Assembly (NCBI GenBank): GCA_023653785.1
Contig: JAMKCH010019857.1
Span: 23,986-87,985 of the forward strand
Length of the DNA stretch: 64,000 nt
Direction: 5' to 3'
Source of the DNA: Ophioderma brevispina
Taxonomy: Eukaryota; Echinodermata; Ophiuroidea; Amphilepidida; Ophiodermatidae
Each line of letters starts with the position of its first letter. The stretch's first letter is position 1. This document shows, one piece after another, positions 1 through 10,819 of this stretch. Under the pieces are notes generated by a model. The model did not search any database and was not told the origin of the DNA. It was given only the letters and a program-made list of their open reading frames with translations. Both the position numbers and the translations under genes were made by a program.

Positions 1-1380
1 ATTAAAGAGTTTTAAAAAAGAATAACAGATATTTTCACTACAGGAGAGAATTCCCATCAATCATTCCACTAGCATTAATCGCGTTGATTACAAATTCTGG
101 AAGCTTTCAATTTTCTAAAATTTGAAATCGTGGTTGTTTTTATAGCAACAAAAGAGTACTTCGATGAATCACTTATAGCTTAAAATCATTTTTCTATATA
201 TTATTAACTTTGCAAAAATAAAAGCATATCATCAACATGTTTTCCCTTGGAGACACAATATTTAAAAACACAACATGAAGTCGGGACGGCATGGATAAAA
301 CAAGCTACCGCTACAGGCGTCACCTTGCATCTATATTAAATTATTTAGTAATCAATAGCGACTTTAATTTCTTCAGGGTACGTTTCAAAAAAATTCTGCA
401 TCGAAAATGAAACCTGACCCAGGGTATTTTGACATAAAACAATAGGCAGGTAGCGAACAGCTTTATTGAATAATTGAGTCTTGTCGAGTCTCTATATTGA
501 GTTGTAATGGGTCGAAGAGGCAGAGCGAGTTACGTTACACACTAGAAACATTTAAGCATCTTCGATTTAGACACGGCGTGGGGTTTGGGTTTCTGATTGA
601 GAGATGAATTAGTCGTACAGCAAATCAAAAACGATATCCATGTTTCCTGTAATCTATTAAGAATGAATCTGGTCATTTTAGAGTGATCTATTCAGACGAT
701 ACACAACTTCAAAGTTCACTGGCATGCATATCCACATACTGGATATTTATTATCCCGTCTCGCCATCTTATGTGTCATTGTATTTACATGGAATTCGACA
801 TTATATAAATCGTGGGCTAAATCTGAGAATATCAAAGAATTATTACTATTAGAGCTGAGCGTCAAGTATTTACATAGGTGTAAAGTTTCACGTTTGAGAT
901 CAAATGCGAAGAAAGCGGCATCAGTAAATGTAATCTATGACTAAATACATTCTTTGCTGCCATATCTGAAAACTTTGTAGAGAAATTGCTTGACATTTAT
1001 GTATCGTCTTTGATTTGCATACTATAAGAAAGTAAATGTACATTGGTAGAAGAATAAAATTTTTACACAAAGCTATAATTTTGCTTACCTGAGTATTTTA
1101 AGAATATAGCTCTATTCATTGTTTACTCATGGTCTGGAAAATGATAGCCTATAGCACTGGCATGTACAAAACATATTCCCACATAAGGCAGAACTTCAAT
1201 GCTCCTAAAATGGCTAAATCACATGTTTTAGTGTGGATTGCTCTATTGATAACGTTTATTTTAAGAGCCTTATTTTTTTTTGTTTAAAAATAATTATAAT
1301 AAATTTGGGTACATGTATTTGGAAATTAGTCTACTCACAAATAAGGTACATATATGTAAGCATATATATAATGATTAGGA
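1..1380. other. AT-rich non-coding stretch
   Basis: I see no convincing coding sequence, RNA gene or repeat here. Short open frames are AT-driven and lack protein-like composition. Confidence 0.5.
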
Positions 1381-1509
1381 AAGAGTTCCATATATACCCC
1401 TTTTTATTTATCGCCTTACACTAAAAAATACCCTAACCCTGAGGCCACAAATTTAAAAAAAAAATTGTTACAAGTTGAACTTCAAAAGGGGAGTACATAT
1501 GGAACTCTT
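1381..1509. mobile_element. Short inverted-repeat element, family M, copy 1
   Basis: A 129-bp element bounded by imperfect terminal inverted repeats of about 25 bp. The left end reads AAGAGTTCCATATATACCCC and the right end, read on the opposite strand, begins AAGAGTTCCATATGTACTCC. The interior is AT-rich with no coding capacity. Two more copies with the same ends lie at 36,260-36,405 and 60,195-60,330, so this is a dispersed non-autonomous DNA-transposon-like (MITE) family. No clear target duplication is visible and the superfamily is unknown. Confidence 0.75.
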
Positions 1510-1584
1510 GCCAATTCTTATTCAGTGGGCGTGGTTTATCACGTTAACAAGAAATTTGATTGGATTAGGTCAAAGCTCCGCCCA

Positions 1585-1725
1585 GGATAGTGCGTGCAGC
1601 AATTACGCGGTGTAGTCGAATATATGACACGCGCAAACGGCGCGTTTATACTGCGTTGTGCATTTCGCGTTGGTACGCAAATACAATTTACGCAGCGTGA
1701 CGATCACCGCGCGATGACTTTGGTT
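1585..1725. other. CpG-rich block
   Basis: A short island of dense CG and CGCG words inside AT-rich DNA, preceded by inverted GC-box-like words (GGGCGTGG near 1,527 and CTCCGCCC near 1,576). No gene start is visible beside it. It could be a young repeat end or an unmethylated patch; I cannot tell which. Confidence 0.35.
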
Positions 1726-1856
1726 CTATGGGTTGAAACATTTGTTTTCAAGAGGGGTGCAATTATTTAAATGAATAATAAAGAATAATGTTAGAATATT
1801 TCAACAAATAAATTATGTCGATAAAAAGCAAAATTTACACAATTCTAAATAAGAAT

Positions 1857-1972
1857 GAGAATAAAAGATGAGATATTTTGTTTTGGCCATCTTAGATGGT
1901 GTCATATTGGATGCCCATCCATTATGACACCATCTAAGATGGCCAAAACAAAAAATCTCATCTTTTATTCTC
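1857..1972. repeat. Near-perfect 116-nt hairpin
   Basis: Left arm 1857-1906 and right arm 1923-1972 are reverse complements over 50 bp with essentially one mismatch. The 16-bp centre contains a further short GGATG/CATCC pairing. It may be a miniature palindromic element or a source of hairpin RNA. The arms are too long and too perfect for a typical animal pre-miRNA. Confidence 0.85.
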
Positions 1973-2021
1973 TAACTGGTATTTTTCTTGATACAAATCA
2001 GACTAGAAATTATGAATTTTA

Positions 2022-2135
2022 GTACCTGCACAAAACATTTGGAAGGGACACACGCCATTGTACCAGCACAAAACACTTGGAAGGGCCACACGCCAATGTA
2101 CCAGCACAAAATATTTGGAAAGACCACACACCATT
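2022..2135. repeat. 38-bp tandem repeat, three units
   Basis: Units start at 2022, 2060 and 2098. Each begins GTACC and contains CACAAAA, TTGGAA and CCACAC words. A short decayed minisatellite immediately right of the 1857-1972 hairpin. The open frames across it come only from the repeat. Confidence 0.85.
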
Positions 2136-2645
2136 CACTGAATTCAATATTGTAATCTAACACGGCCATTTAATGTCAACTACTATCCGTCGGCTTTTAT
2201 GTACCACACAGTTTAGCTTAACTCCTTTGCTAACGAATTTTCACAAATCAAATATATTCATTTCCAAAAGGCCCAATCCACAAGCGCCAAAAGGTGATTA
2301 GGCCGCACACATACAAATGTTCCATGAACAAATTCAGTAGTCCCAACAGTATGGAAAACAAAACCCGGTGTATTTTTTTAGAATTAACAACACATATCCA
2401 TCAGTTTCCCAAAATAAAACTTGCACATTTCTTGAAAATGAATTAAACGTCACCCTCAATTTCTTCTCTCCAATATCAGAGACCAATGGATACACAAGTT
2501 CAGCAAACCATGGAGCTAAGGTATTCAAAAATCGGCCCTGTACGCCCTGTAGACTGAGGAGAAAAAAAATCAAATTCCTTTTTATCTGGGAGTGCGCAGG
2601 GTCATTGTTATATTGCCACGCAGTTGAATATATTAAAAATAAAGG
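2136..2645. other. Non-coding, nothing recognised
   Basis: Open frames exist on both strands at 2,334-2,664 but overlap each other and show no family signature. Confidence 0.4.
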
Positions 2646-2723
2646 AACATTTTTAGGGGGTTAGGTCCAGTTTTACGAAAAAGATCCACTTTTTCGAAGT
2701 CTGCCCCAACTTATCCTACGGCC
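2646..2723 (-). mobile_element. Fragment of a GGCCGTA-ended short element
   Basis: Read on the minus strand, this matches the left part of the complete element at 16,389-16,658, including the end GGCCGTA, the block CTTCGAAAAAGTGGA and the block GACCTAACCCCC. Only this end is present, so it is a truncated copy. Confidence 0.7.
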
Positions 2724-2758
2724 CTCAATAGGTGATCAAAACCTGCTACACTAAAACA

Positions 2759-2820
2759 ATGCATCAACCCCCTTAAATATTTGCATCAACGATGCATCAA
2801 CCCCCTTAAATATTTGCATG
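2759..2820. repeat. 33-bp tandem duplication carrying two octamer motifs
   Basis: Two nearly identical units offset by 33 bp. Each carries ATTTGCAT (2779-2786 and 2812-2819), the exact POU/Oct octamer word. With only two copies in AT-rich DNA, any regulatory meaning is speculative. Confidence 0.8.
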
Positions 2821-2823
2821 ACA

Positions 2824-3486
2824 CTTAGAATTTTGCTAGGGGGTGTTAGAAAGTTAGCTCATGATTTGTAGTTTGACCAAACACACAAAACTCGCGTGTG
2901 CGCACACACGGAATATCTACCGACCTCGGTGTACCATACCTCTTGAAATCTTCGCAGACCTATATTCGATTATACACCTAAATTATCTTCAATTACTAGA
3001 AGAGTACAAAAAATACAAGCAATTGTAATAATTTATATGGTATCACCAATAACTGGTTTAACAACCTGTATGAACTACGTCTTATTTTTGGGACACACTA
3101 TGAAGTATATTTGCGCACGTTTGTGTCAAATTCATAATGGATAGCTCGCTACGAGTATTTAGGTATCATATTTCGCGTTTGAAACTCAATGGAAAGATTA
3201 TCGGAGTTTAAGTTTCCTTAATTTGATTGATATGCCTGGCTTTTGGACGTATTTTTTTAGCATGTTACTGCATCTGAAACTGTTGTCTTGGCAATAGCCA
3301 TAATACATCAAGCTATAGCTTAGAGACACTTGCCTAGTTTTTACTCGATTCATGCTGATACATGTGTAGATAGCATAGAACTAAACTAAACATATTAGGT
3401 TTGAACTAATTGAACTAAATGCGGTGTTTTTTCAGGAAAACATACATATATGTTTAAAATGTTAACACTGGAATGTGTTTACTCTA

Positions 3487-3488
<2 letters not shown>
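2824..3488. other. Non-coding, nothing recognised
   Basis: AT-rich sequence without a recognisable gene or repeat. Confidence 0.4.
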
Positions 3489-3529
<41 letters not shown>

Positions 3530-3560
3530 CGTGTGTGCGTGTGTGTGTGTGTGTGTGTGT
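3489..3560. repeat. (GT)n microsatellite
   Basis: About 72 bp of GT dinucleotides with a few GC interruptions. Open frames crossing it on both strands are repeat-derived. Confidence 0.97.
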
Positions 3561-4034
3561 AGGTATTTAGTCTGCAAAATGTTAGTCTTTCTATGCCTAT
3601 ACTGTGTGGATGTTAACTTTAAATCTTTAATAACGTGTTTATAAAGTGTAACAAACACCCTAAACACTTAGATTTTACAATATATAAACATTTTACCTTA
3701 TTTTTTCACTTAACACAATAAGCCTCTGATTTTTAAGAAAATAAACATCGAAATACACCCATTGCAGTGACCCTTAAAGTCACACGCAAAAAGGATTTCC
3801 TGAAAATAAATATATAAGTTTCCAATGACCTAAGTAACAGGTGCGAAAACTGCGGAGATTACATCGTAACATCACGCTTGTCATCAACACAGGTGGCTAT
3901 AGTTTTAGTGCATTTCGAGCACTCATTAATATTTAATACATATTTGGGCATACTATCTAGCGTATATATGCCATAAACTGCTGATACAATATGCAGAGGC
4001 ACATGTATTTTTCAAGCAAGTATTTCAATTATGA
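3561..4034. other. Non-coding, nothing recognised
   Basis: AT-rich sequence; no gene or repeat that I can support. Confidence 0.4.
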
Positions 4035-4400
4035 AATCCGAAAAACTTATAGGGGAAGACCTGATTTAAGTTTATAAATTTTTCATCTTGATAGAATGGC
4101 CTTCACTCCAAAACCACATCTTGTTTCGCGCCGATATTTCATCCCGTTTTGATATGAGAGCTAAAAACGTGACTTTGTAATCCCCAAAGAGTGTGTAAAA
4201 ATTAATAATATTGGTCGACCAAAATGGGGCATATTTTCGCTCAATAACACCCAAACCGAACATCCTTTAGCCCTACGATTTCACAGGGTAAATGGGAAAA
4301 AATAGTAGCTTTCTTCGATAACAAAATTTTGACCAAGTTCCGGTAAACCCTGGGGTCCCTGGCAACGAGACTATTAGCGATCGGATCATAGCACTTTGTA
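4035..4400 (+). repeat. Dispersed repeat family B, copy 1
   Basis: Aligns over its whole length, in the same orientation, with 51,085-51,412. Shared blocks include ATGGCCTTCA, GGGGCATATTTT, ATCCTTTAGCCC and the right end CTATTAGCGATCGG. No coding potential and no terminal inverted repeat seen, so the element type is unknown. Confidence 0.8.
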
Positions 4401-5099
4401 AATGGCATGGGTTTTTGTTTTATCTCGGCGCAGTTTGCGCATGTTACACTTACTAAGCTGTTCTAATCGTTCTCTGAATACTGTATTATGTATTAGCTTG
4501 AATTGAACAATGGTCCAAAACAACGAACGCCATTTAAAATGTTAGGTAAAATCGACTCTGGGTATACTAGGCCTACATGTACATATATCAACAATCCTTA
4601 TTTTCGGGGTGAAAACACATTTTACCCAAATTGGTTAACTGTTTACGTCAAATATGGGTACCCTGAAGTTTTAGCAGGGTAACATATTTTGCAATTATAC
4701 CACAATTAAAATTCACAAAACTGACCTACAAACAAACAAAATAAAATAAGGAGTAAGGGACCGGTGTAAATAAACTGAGTGTCCCAATAAAAGAGTGCCC
4801 TAGCTACCATAGCCACAAGTAAGGAATAAACCGTGACCTTGTAGACGAGGCCATTTGGGTACAGTGCTGAGACACACGATGCATACGGCACTCAATGGAG
4901 AACACAATAAACAGACATGACAGATGGGTGGTAGGACAGTCAGTCACACGGACACTGTATTATATGACACCTGTGATCCAATTAAAGATATTGTTCCCGA
5001 TGTAGTTCGCGATCTCAACACCTTTGTTTATTTATGGATGATAGTTCTCCAGAAAAGCTTATTTTAAAAAATGTCAGTTGATTTTGATGGTGTGTATCA
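4401..5099. other. Non-coding, nothing recognised
   Basis: No supported feature; short open frames look random. Confidence 0.4.
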
Positions 5100-5290
5100 C
5101 AGTATGTTGTAAGTTCTGTCACTTTACGGAGAGGAAATACAAAATTACGAATTTCTTCCAGAGTAACTCGAAATCCACGTAAGGTCAAGATTGCATACAT
5201 ACACGTGCTATACTTCATTGGCCAATTACGGTTCAGATGATATACAATTCTCAACTTTTTTGAAGTCGAGGGTACGAGGCTACGGCACAA
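5100..5290 (+). repeat. Dispersed repeat family C, diverged copy
   Basis: Shares an ordered series of words with 17,690-17,830 and 18,283-18,423: GGA-AGA/GAG-AAATACAAAAT, CCAGAGTAA, ACGTAAG/GCGTAAG, CAGATGATATA and GGTACGAGG/GGGACGAGG. Diverged, non-coding and of unknown class. Confidence 0.55.
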
Positions 5291-6279
5291 ACCCACAAAT
5301 ACATACAAAATATTAATTAGAATTTCGCGGTTCTCGGTTTTTCGCGTTCATTAGCACATGACGGAATCAATTGCAATACCTCATTTGCATATTTCTGTCA
5401 CCTTAATGAAACCGTAGCCGTGCAAGGTGTGTGGTTTGAAATCGGTAGAGGTTTGGCAGGGTGTCTGTATATAGCTGACTTTATTAAAGAAATTGCTGGC
5501 CTTATAACAGTTCTTACTTAAATTCAGAACGTTTTCAAAATGTGTCTGTTTGTGTAATCGTATAAGTGTTTTTTTTCCACATTTTAAAATCGATTCAATG
5601 TTTCAAATTTCGGCAAAGTCCTCGATTAATAGGTTCTGAGTTATTCACCAAAACGCGAGTTGCAAATTGCTGGTACCTCTAAGTTCTAACGCCGACGTCA
5701 TAAGGCATTTTGAGGAGATTCCCTAAAATTTCGTATCATAAGCGAAAGAGAATCTTTTGCCCCATTTTCTGTTTATCAACGAATTCCATTGCCATTGCAA
5801 TTGTGCATAAACACGTATGTCGACCACCACCGCTTTCCAAACTCGCTCGATTGTCCCATTTCTGCAACTTTGCATACGTCTGATTTTCTTTCCGAGAAGG
5901 AACATTATATACCACTTACTAGGCAGCTTCGTACGCCTCGAATGATCCATCCTCCGATTTTATAGCGTCGTGCTTTCGACGCACTGATGCAGAATGCACA
6001 ACACGTTCTAATTTGATTGTACTTTTCGATTGATTGAGCGAAGCGGATAATTCGATTAAAGTTTATAAACACGAGACTGCACTTAACACTTGTGCTTTTG
6101 GAATGCTGTATGGATGAAAAATACCAAATATATGATCGGCAGCTCACTTAATCATAATTTGGTGCTAAGGGACCTGTTGGTAGGGGTAACAAAAAATGTT
6201 GGTGTGGGAGAAGTACACGTAGTTCTTTTTTAAAAAAATTGCGTAATCTTATAAATTTTGTTGGTGCTTACTTCAAAAT
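5291..6279. other. Non-coding, nothing recognised
   Basis: Minus-strand open frames at 5,723-6,147 were examined and show no domain or biased composition. Confidence 0.4.
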
Positions 6280-6380
6280 GAGACAGACAGACACCACACG
6301 CAGACAAACAGACAGAAACAGTCTAGCAGACAAACAGAAGAGATGGAGACACGCAGACACAGAGACAAAGGAAGGTAGTA
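6280..6380. repeat. CAGA-rich imperfect simple repeat
   Basis: Degenerate purine-rich tract dominated by CAGACA/CAGAGA words. Confidence 0.75.
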
Positions 6381-6695
6381 GGAACTATGAAGAAGATTTT
6401 GAAAGTTGAAACTTAATTTTCAGCTACATGTGCTTACTCTATGAAGTTGCACAACAGTGGAAGACTTAAATTTTGACCTCTTATGGAGATTTTTTTCGCT
6501 ACTGCGGTACATGATAGCAGAATCTTGTTTACATGGGGAACTTCTGAATATGGACTACAAACAGCTTGTAGTTGGTTACCATGGCATAAACTGCAATTGA
6601 TAGAGCCACATGTAACGTGGACACTGTGGCGTGACATTTGGTGTCCAATGTTTCATATTGACATACATTTTGATATTTCTCAGGTAATTTGCACT

Positions 6696-6931
6696 TTAAT
6701 ACCCAAGTCATTTTATTGAATTTGGTGTCTAGTTTCTGTATGATTAATTCTGAAATGCTCTAACACACACGTATAAAAGACATGGCATCCATACTGCACG
6801 TTGATGATACATTTGTTGGAATGTATCAAAATCATCAGGCAAAATAATACTTGAATGCTTTGAAACTATGGTGTTACCATAATACGAATCAATCTTTACC
6901 GTTAAAATGACAATATGCAAAAATGTGGTCC
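6696..6931 (+). repeat. 236-bp direct repeat, copy 1
   Basis: Apparently identical to 7071-7306 (constant offset of 375 bp). The copy ends directly at a run of 20 A residues. The open frames here are not protein-like. See findings for alternative explanations. Confidence 0.95.
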
Positions 6932-7070
6932 AAAAAAAAAAAAAAAAAAAATACCAAACTTCATCTTTTGGATTGTTCCACATTTGAGATACCAAAATAG
7001 TATCTGAATGTATTTTCAAGTATTTATTTATTTGCAAGAAACGCTCAGGCGTTCTATCGGGCCGAAAGGC
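6932..7070. mobile_element. 139-bp segment between the two 236-bp repeats
   Basis: Starts with 20 A residues and ends CGGGCCGAAAGGC. Read on the minus strand, the part at 7019-7070 resembles the 3' end of a non-LTR retroelement: a small hairpin AACGCCTGAGCGTT followed by an AAATAAATAAATA-type tail. Whether the segment was inserted as one unit is uncertain. Confidence 0.5.
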
Positions 7071-7306
7071 TTAATACCCAAGTCATTTTATTGAATTTGG
7101 TGTCTAGTTTCTGTATGATTAATTCTGAAATGCTCTAACACACACGTATAAAAGACATGGCATCCATACTGCACGTTGATGATACATTTGTTGGAATGTA
7201 TCAAAATCATCAGGCAAAATAATACTTGAATGCTTTGAAACTATGGTGTTACCATAATACGAATCAATCTTTACCGTTAAAATGACAATATGCAAAAATG
7301 TGGTCC
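7071..7306 (+). repeat. 236-bp direct repeat, copy 2
   Basis: Second copy of 6696-6931. I saw no mismatch, which implies very recent duplication, gene conversion or an assembly artefact. Confidence 0.95.
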
Positions 7307-7890
7307 CAACTTAAAGGAATGACTACACGTGTATACTTTAGAGGGTTCCTGTTCTAAGATTGGCTCAATTTTGTAAAGGATATGTAGGGGTGTTTATTTG
7401 GGAAATGGTCACTCAACATTAGTTTACCTTCACTTCCTATACAATGGTATCTAATTTCTTAACATGTTCCCTTGTGATGTGCAGTATATTTGCATACGGG
7501 AAGCTCAACGGACCGTTTCTGTCAGTAATGTGTTCAATCACTGTATTACAATATGGCCAACACGCAATATCGAAAAAAGTACTAACATACAATGTGCCAA
7601 TTAAAAATGCAACACTTGCAAGTGGAGCTTTGAGAATAACAAAATCTGTGAAGTTTTCCAAATTTGCTAATTATTTTCACAGTTGTAATAACTCTTTTGT
7701 GCTGTTCTGCATATTAAAAAGATACGATACAGTATGTACATACATGTGGCTAAATATTGTGAGGACAGGGTTCGGATTCTTCCAGAAAAAAGTTTCTTCC
7801 GGAAGAATACCATGGGAGAAACTGGAAAAAAAAATCTTCCGGATTTCTTCCATTAAAAAACTAGAAGAAATTAAATTCGGACAAAATGGA
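7307..7890. other. Unrecognised stretch with overlapping open frames
   Basis: A plus-strand frame (7,444-7,938) and a minus-strand frame (7,437-7,661, 74 residues, with a plausible hydrophobic N-terminal half) overlap. The plus-strand frame runs into the foldback at 7,891, which argues against it. Neither resembles a family I know. Confidence 0.3.
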
Positions 7891-8230
7891 TACTCTCTAA
7901 ATGTAAACGAGTTTAAATTTCATTCCCCAAAAGAGTGAAACTCTTGTAAAGCACTCGAAAATGAGTGAAAAGAGCGAATTTCCACTCAAAAAGAGTAAAA
8001 TTCACTCCGAAAAGAGTGGATTTCCACTCGTTTGAGGAGTTAAACGAAGGACAGCACTTTTGAGGAGTGAAACGAAGGACAACACGAAAATGAGTGGAAA
8101 TCCATTCTTTTTGGAGTGATTTTTACTCTTTTTGAATGGACATTCGCTCTTTTCACTCATTTTCGAGTGGTTTACAAGAATTTCACTCTTTGGGGGAATG
8201 AAATTTTCACTCGTTTACATTTAGAGTGTA
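7891..8230. mobile_element. Foldback element with arms of about 140 bp
   Basis: Left arm about 7891-8030 and right arm about 8095-8230 are reverse complements with scattered mismatches. The ends carry CTCTAAATGTAAACGAG in opposite orientations. The sequence is saturated with GAGTG/CACTC words. The 65-bp centre is itself a short direct duplication built on AAACGAAGGACA. It has no coding capacity, so it looks like a non-autonomous foldback/MITE-type element. Confidence 0.9.
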
Positions 8231-10819
8231 GACCACTGAAAATCTAGCATGCACAGAAAACACTGAGACATTACACAGATCATATATGATCTCAAACAAA
8301 TGATTAAATGACAAAACATTTACTTGGGGTAAAATATTGCCATCACAATATGGCCAGTTGGCCACGTATCATTGGGATGAGTAATGCCTAAGCACAATAT
8401 ATTTTCATAGGTTACTTGTAAAGATGTCCTGCCCTTTCTGGTCGCTTCCTCAATAAAACAAATTGAATTCAAGTGTTTGGTATAACTTTAAAGTACATGT
8501 TTAGTCTATGTACATTACAAAACAATATAGCTAGTTATAAAAACAATCCACTCAATTTGTGTTAAAATTAGAATCGGTCATACAAAACTCTGTTAGACAG
8601 TGCTTTGAGAGCATTTAGGTGGTGTGCGTCCGTCTGATCTAACAAGAGTTAAAACATCTATCTCCTGTTAAATGGAAATTAAATGTGCCCAATTCTCTGA
8701 CAAAATTTGAGAATGATTTAAAAGAGCGACCAATCTCAAAATCAAAATTGGCACTAAAGGGGTTATTCATATACCAGAATTCCAAAAATAGAGCCATATT
8801 GGCAGCCGTTTGTGTTAAGAATGGGGGAGAAGGGGTACATGGTTTCCCATAGCTTTTACAGTGGCAATTCAAATCCTCTTAATCTACATCATGATTTACT
8901 GAAATCGTCTCCCTGTGCTACGACCCGATTTCCCATGTAGCTTTGGGATTCTAACGCATGTAATGCAACTTAAATCTACTCCGTAAGGAAACATTTTCAT
9001 TTTAACATTTACATCCGCAAAATATATGTAAAGGGATGCTTTAGTTTCTTCCACTTCTTGAGGAAAAAACAAAGACATGCATTTTTAAAATAAGTGGGGA
9101 AAACGCGGTAGAAATCACGTTTTATAGCTTTTTATCACCTATGGAAGAAACCTGGGAACCCAGAGTGAGGGACTCTTTAGAAGCGAATTGAAGCGGAGAT
9201 GATTTTTACAATTAATCATTCAAACAACTATACAGATACGTTGACATGAAATCGACCGAAATGAACAAGCATATCAGAAACAAAATCAAAATAGAAGTAC
9301 ATTACTCTGTACAATTGCAATCTCCTTACGCGTTACGGTAAGCAAGAGGCCGAGTTATAAAGGATATATGCACTTTTGCGCTCTTCGGATTTTGTCGATT
9401 TTATTCTCGCTTCTCTGATAAAATCGTTGCAGACGTGCAGAGCCATACAGGACTTCTATTACCACCAAACTTAGGGTATATACATGCATATATCAGCGTC
9501 ACACGTATGAATGCTTGTTGCACACGTGCATTAATATATGGAAATATCACCGATCTTGGGTTTGAGCTGCGAGTATTCAGTGTAGAATTTACCTTCCGTC
9601 AGCAAGAAACGAGAAGATTAGTATTACCGAATGGCATCCGTGTACGGACATGATATCTTTTGACAAAAATAAGACAGAAGTCTTATGTTATACGACATGA
9701 ACTACTGAACTGCAGATATAAGGTGGCGTATATAATTCTCTGACTGCATCAACTATTGCGTATTAATCTAAATATGGTTCTGTGCATTTTGAATTTTCAT
9801 CAAGTTTATAGCAAGCCTATGAGTCTAAGTTGCATGAAGATTTATCAGGCATTCGTGTAATTCTTGTACCTGTGTAAAGTCACTCCTATCATTATACATA
9901 ATGCTATTAATATCTTGCACATATCTACTACCTTTAGAGAAGCTGTCGCTCAACTCAAAATACTCCACAAATACAGTAATCCCAAATAGTATACGTGTAA
10001 AATTAAAGCTGCAACGACAGATTTCAAGCCTCAGGTATTAATATATCTTCTTTCATAGTGGTTTTATATCGATTAGACACTCAATATAATTTTTTAACCT
10101 TTCATTTGGCTACAGAAACGTCTTAAAAGTAAAAACAAAAGGTGATTTTTATATGCTTATTTTCAAAAGCATGGGCTGGATTTTCAGACCTATTTGCTCC
10201 ATTAAGAAATTAGAAATTTCACAATTTTTGTACAGAAATAATTCTCAGGTTAATCCTTTCAGGTGGGAATATTTTTGATAAAAAGATTTACATCGGTGCA
10301 AAAAAAATTATGTTTCACATCATTTTGAGATACACCTGTTATGTGAAATCTCTCGTTGCATCTTTAACAATAAATTATTCTTTTATTTTCATATCATAAC
10401 ATCTAATTTTAATCTTTTTTATATGTGAAGAGCACAATTATTGAAATTCTAAATTTGTTTAGGAAATACTGTATGTTGCGTATATGTAGTTATCATAATA
10501 CTGAAAGACGTATTCAGAGTCACCACTTTCAATAAGTTATTTATTTCTCGATGTATTTAACATATATACCGATATAAAAATGGCATTTTAGCAACTAAAT
10601 GATACACCCAGCACGCAATAAGAATCCGAAATTAGCAAAATGACCATAGAAAGAACCATTTTAACCCAAGACCATTATACATATTTTTAACATGTCGACG
10701 ATATTTGCTTTTTGATATAACCGAGAAGGTACATTGTAAATTTACTCCAAAACAATTTATCAAACGACGCACAAGACAAACGCTTGTTGTATACTAGTAT
10801 AAGATTTTAATAGCTACCT
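8231..10819. other. Non-coding, possibly the intron after the 10.8-11.8 kb exon
   Basis: AT-rich. I see no further exon of the minus-strand gene and no recognisable repeat. Short open frames near 8,639-9,078 and 9,435-9,653 lack family features. Confidence 0.4.

Noticed and set aside
1428..1443. Telomere-like CCCTAACCCT word
   Set aside because: A single occurrence inside a short inverted-repeat element, not an array.
3450..3667. Cys/Val-rich and Thr/His-rich small proteins
   Set aside because: Translation of the (GT)n microsatellite on both strands.
7437..7938. 164-codon plus-strand frame and 74-codon minus-strand frame
   Set aside because: They overlap each other, the plus frame runs into a foldback element, and neither resembles a known family. 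The minus-strand frame is the better candidate but remains unsupported.
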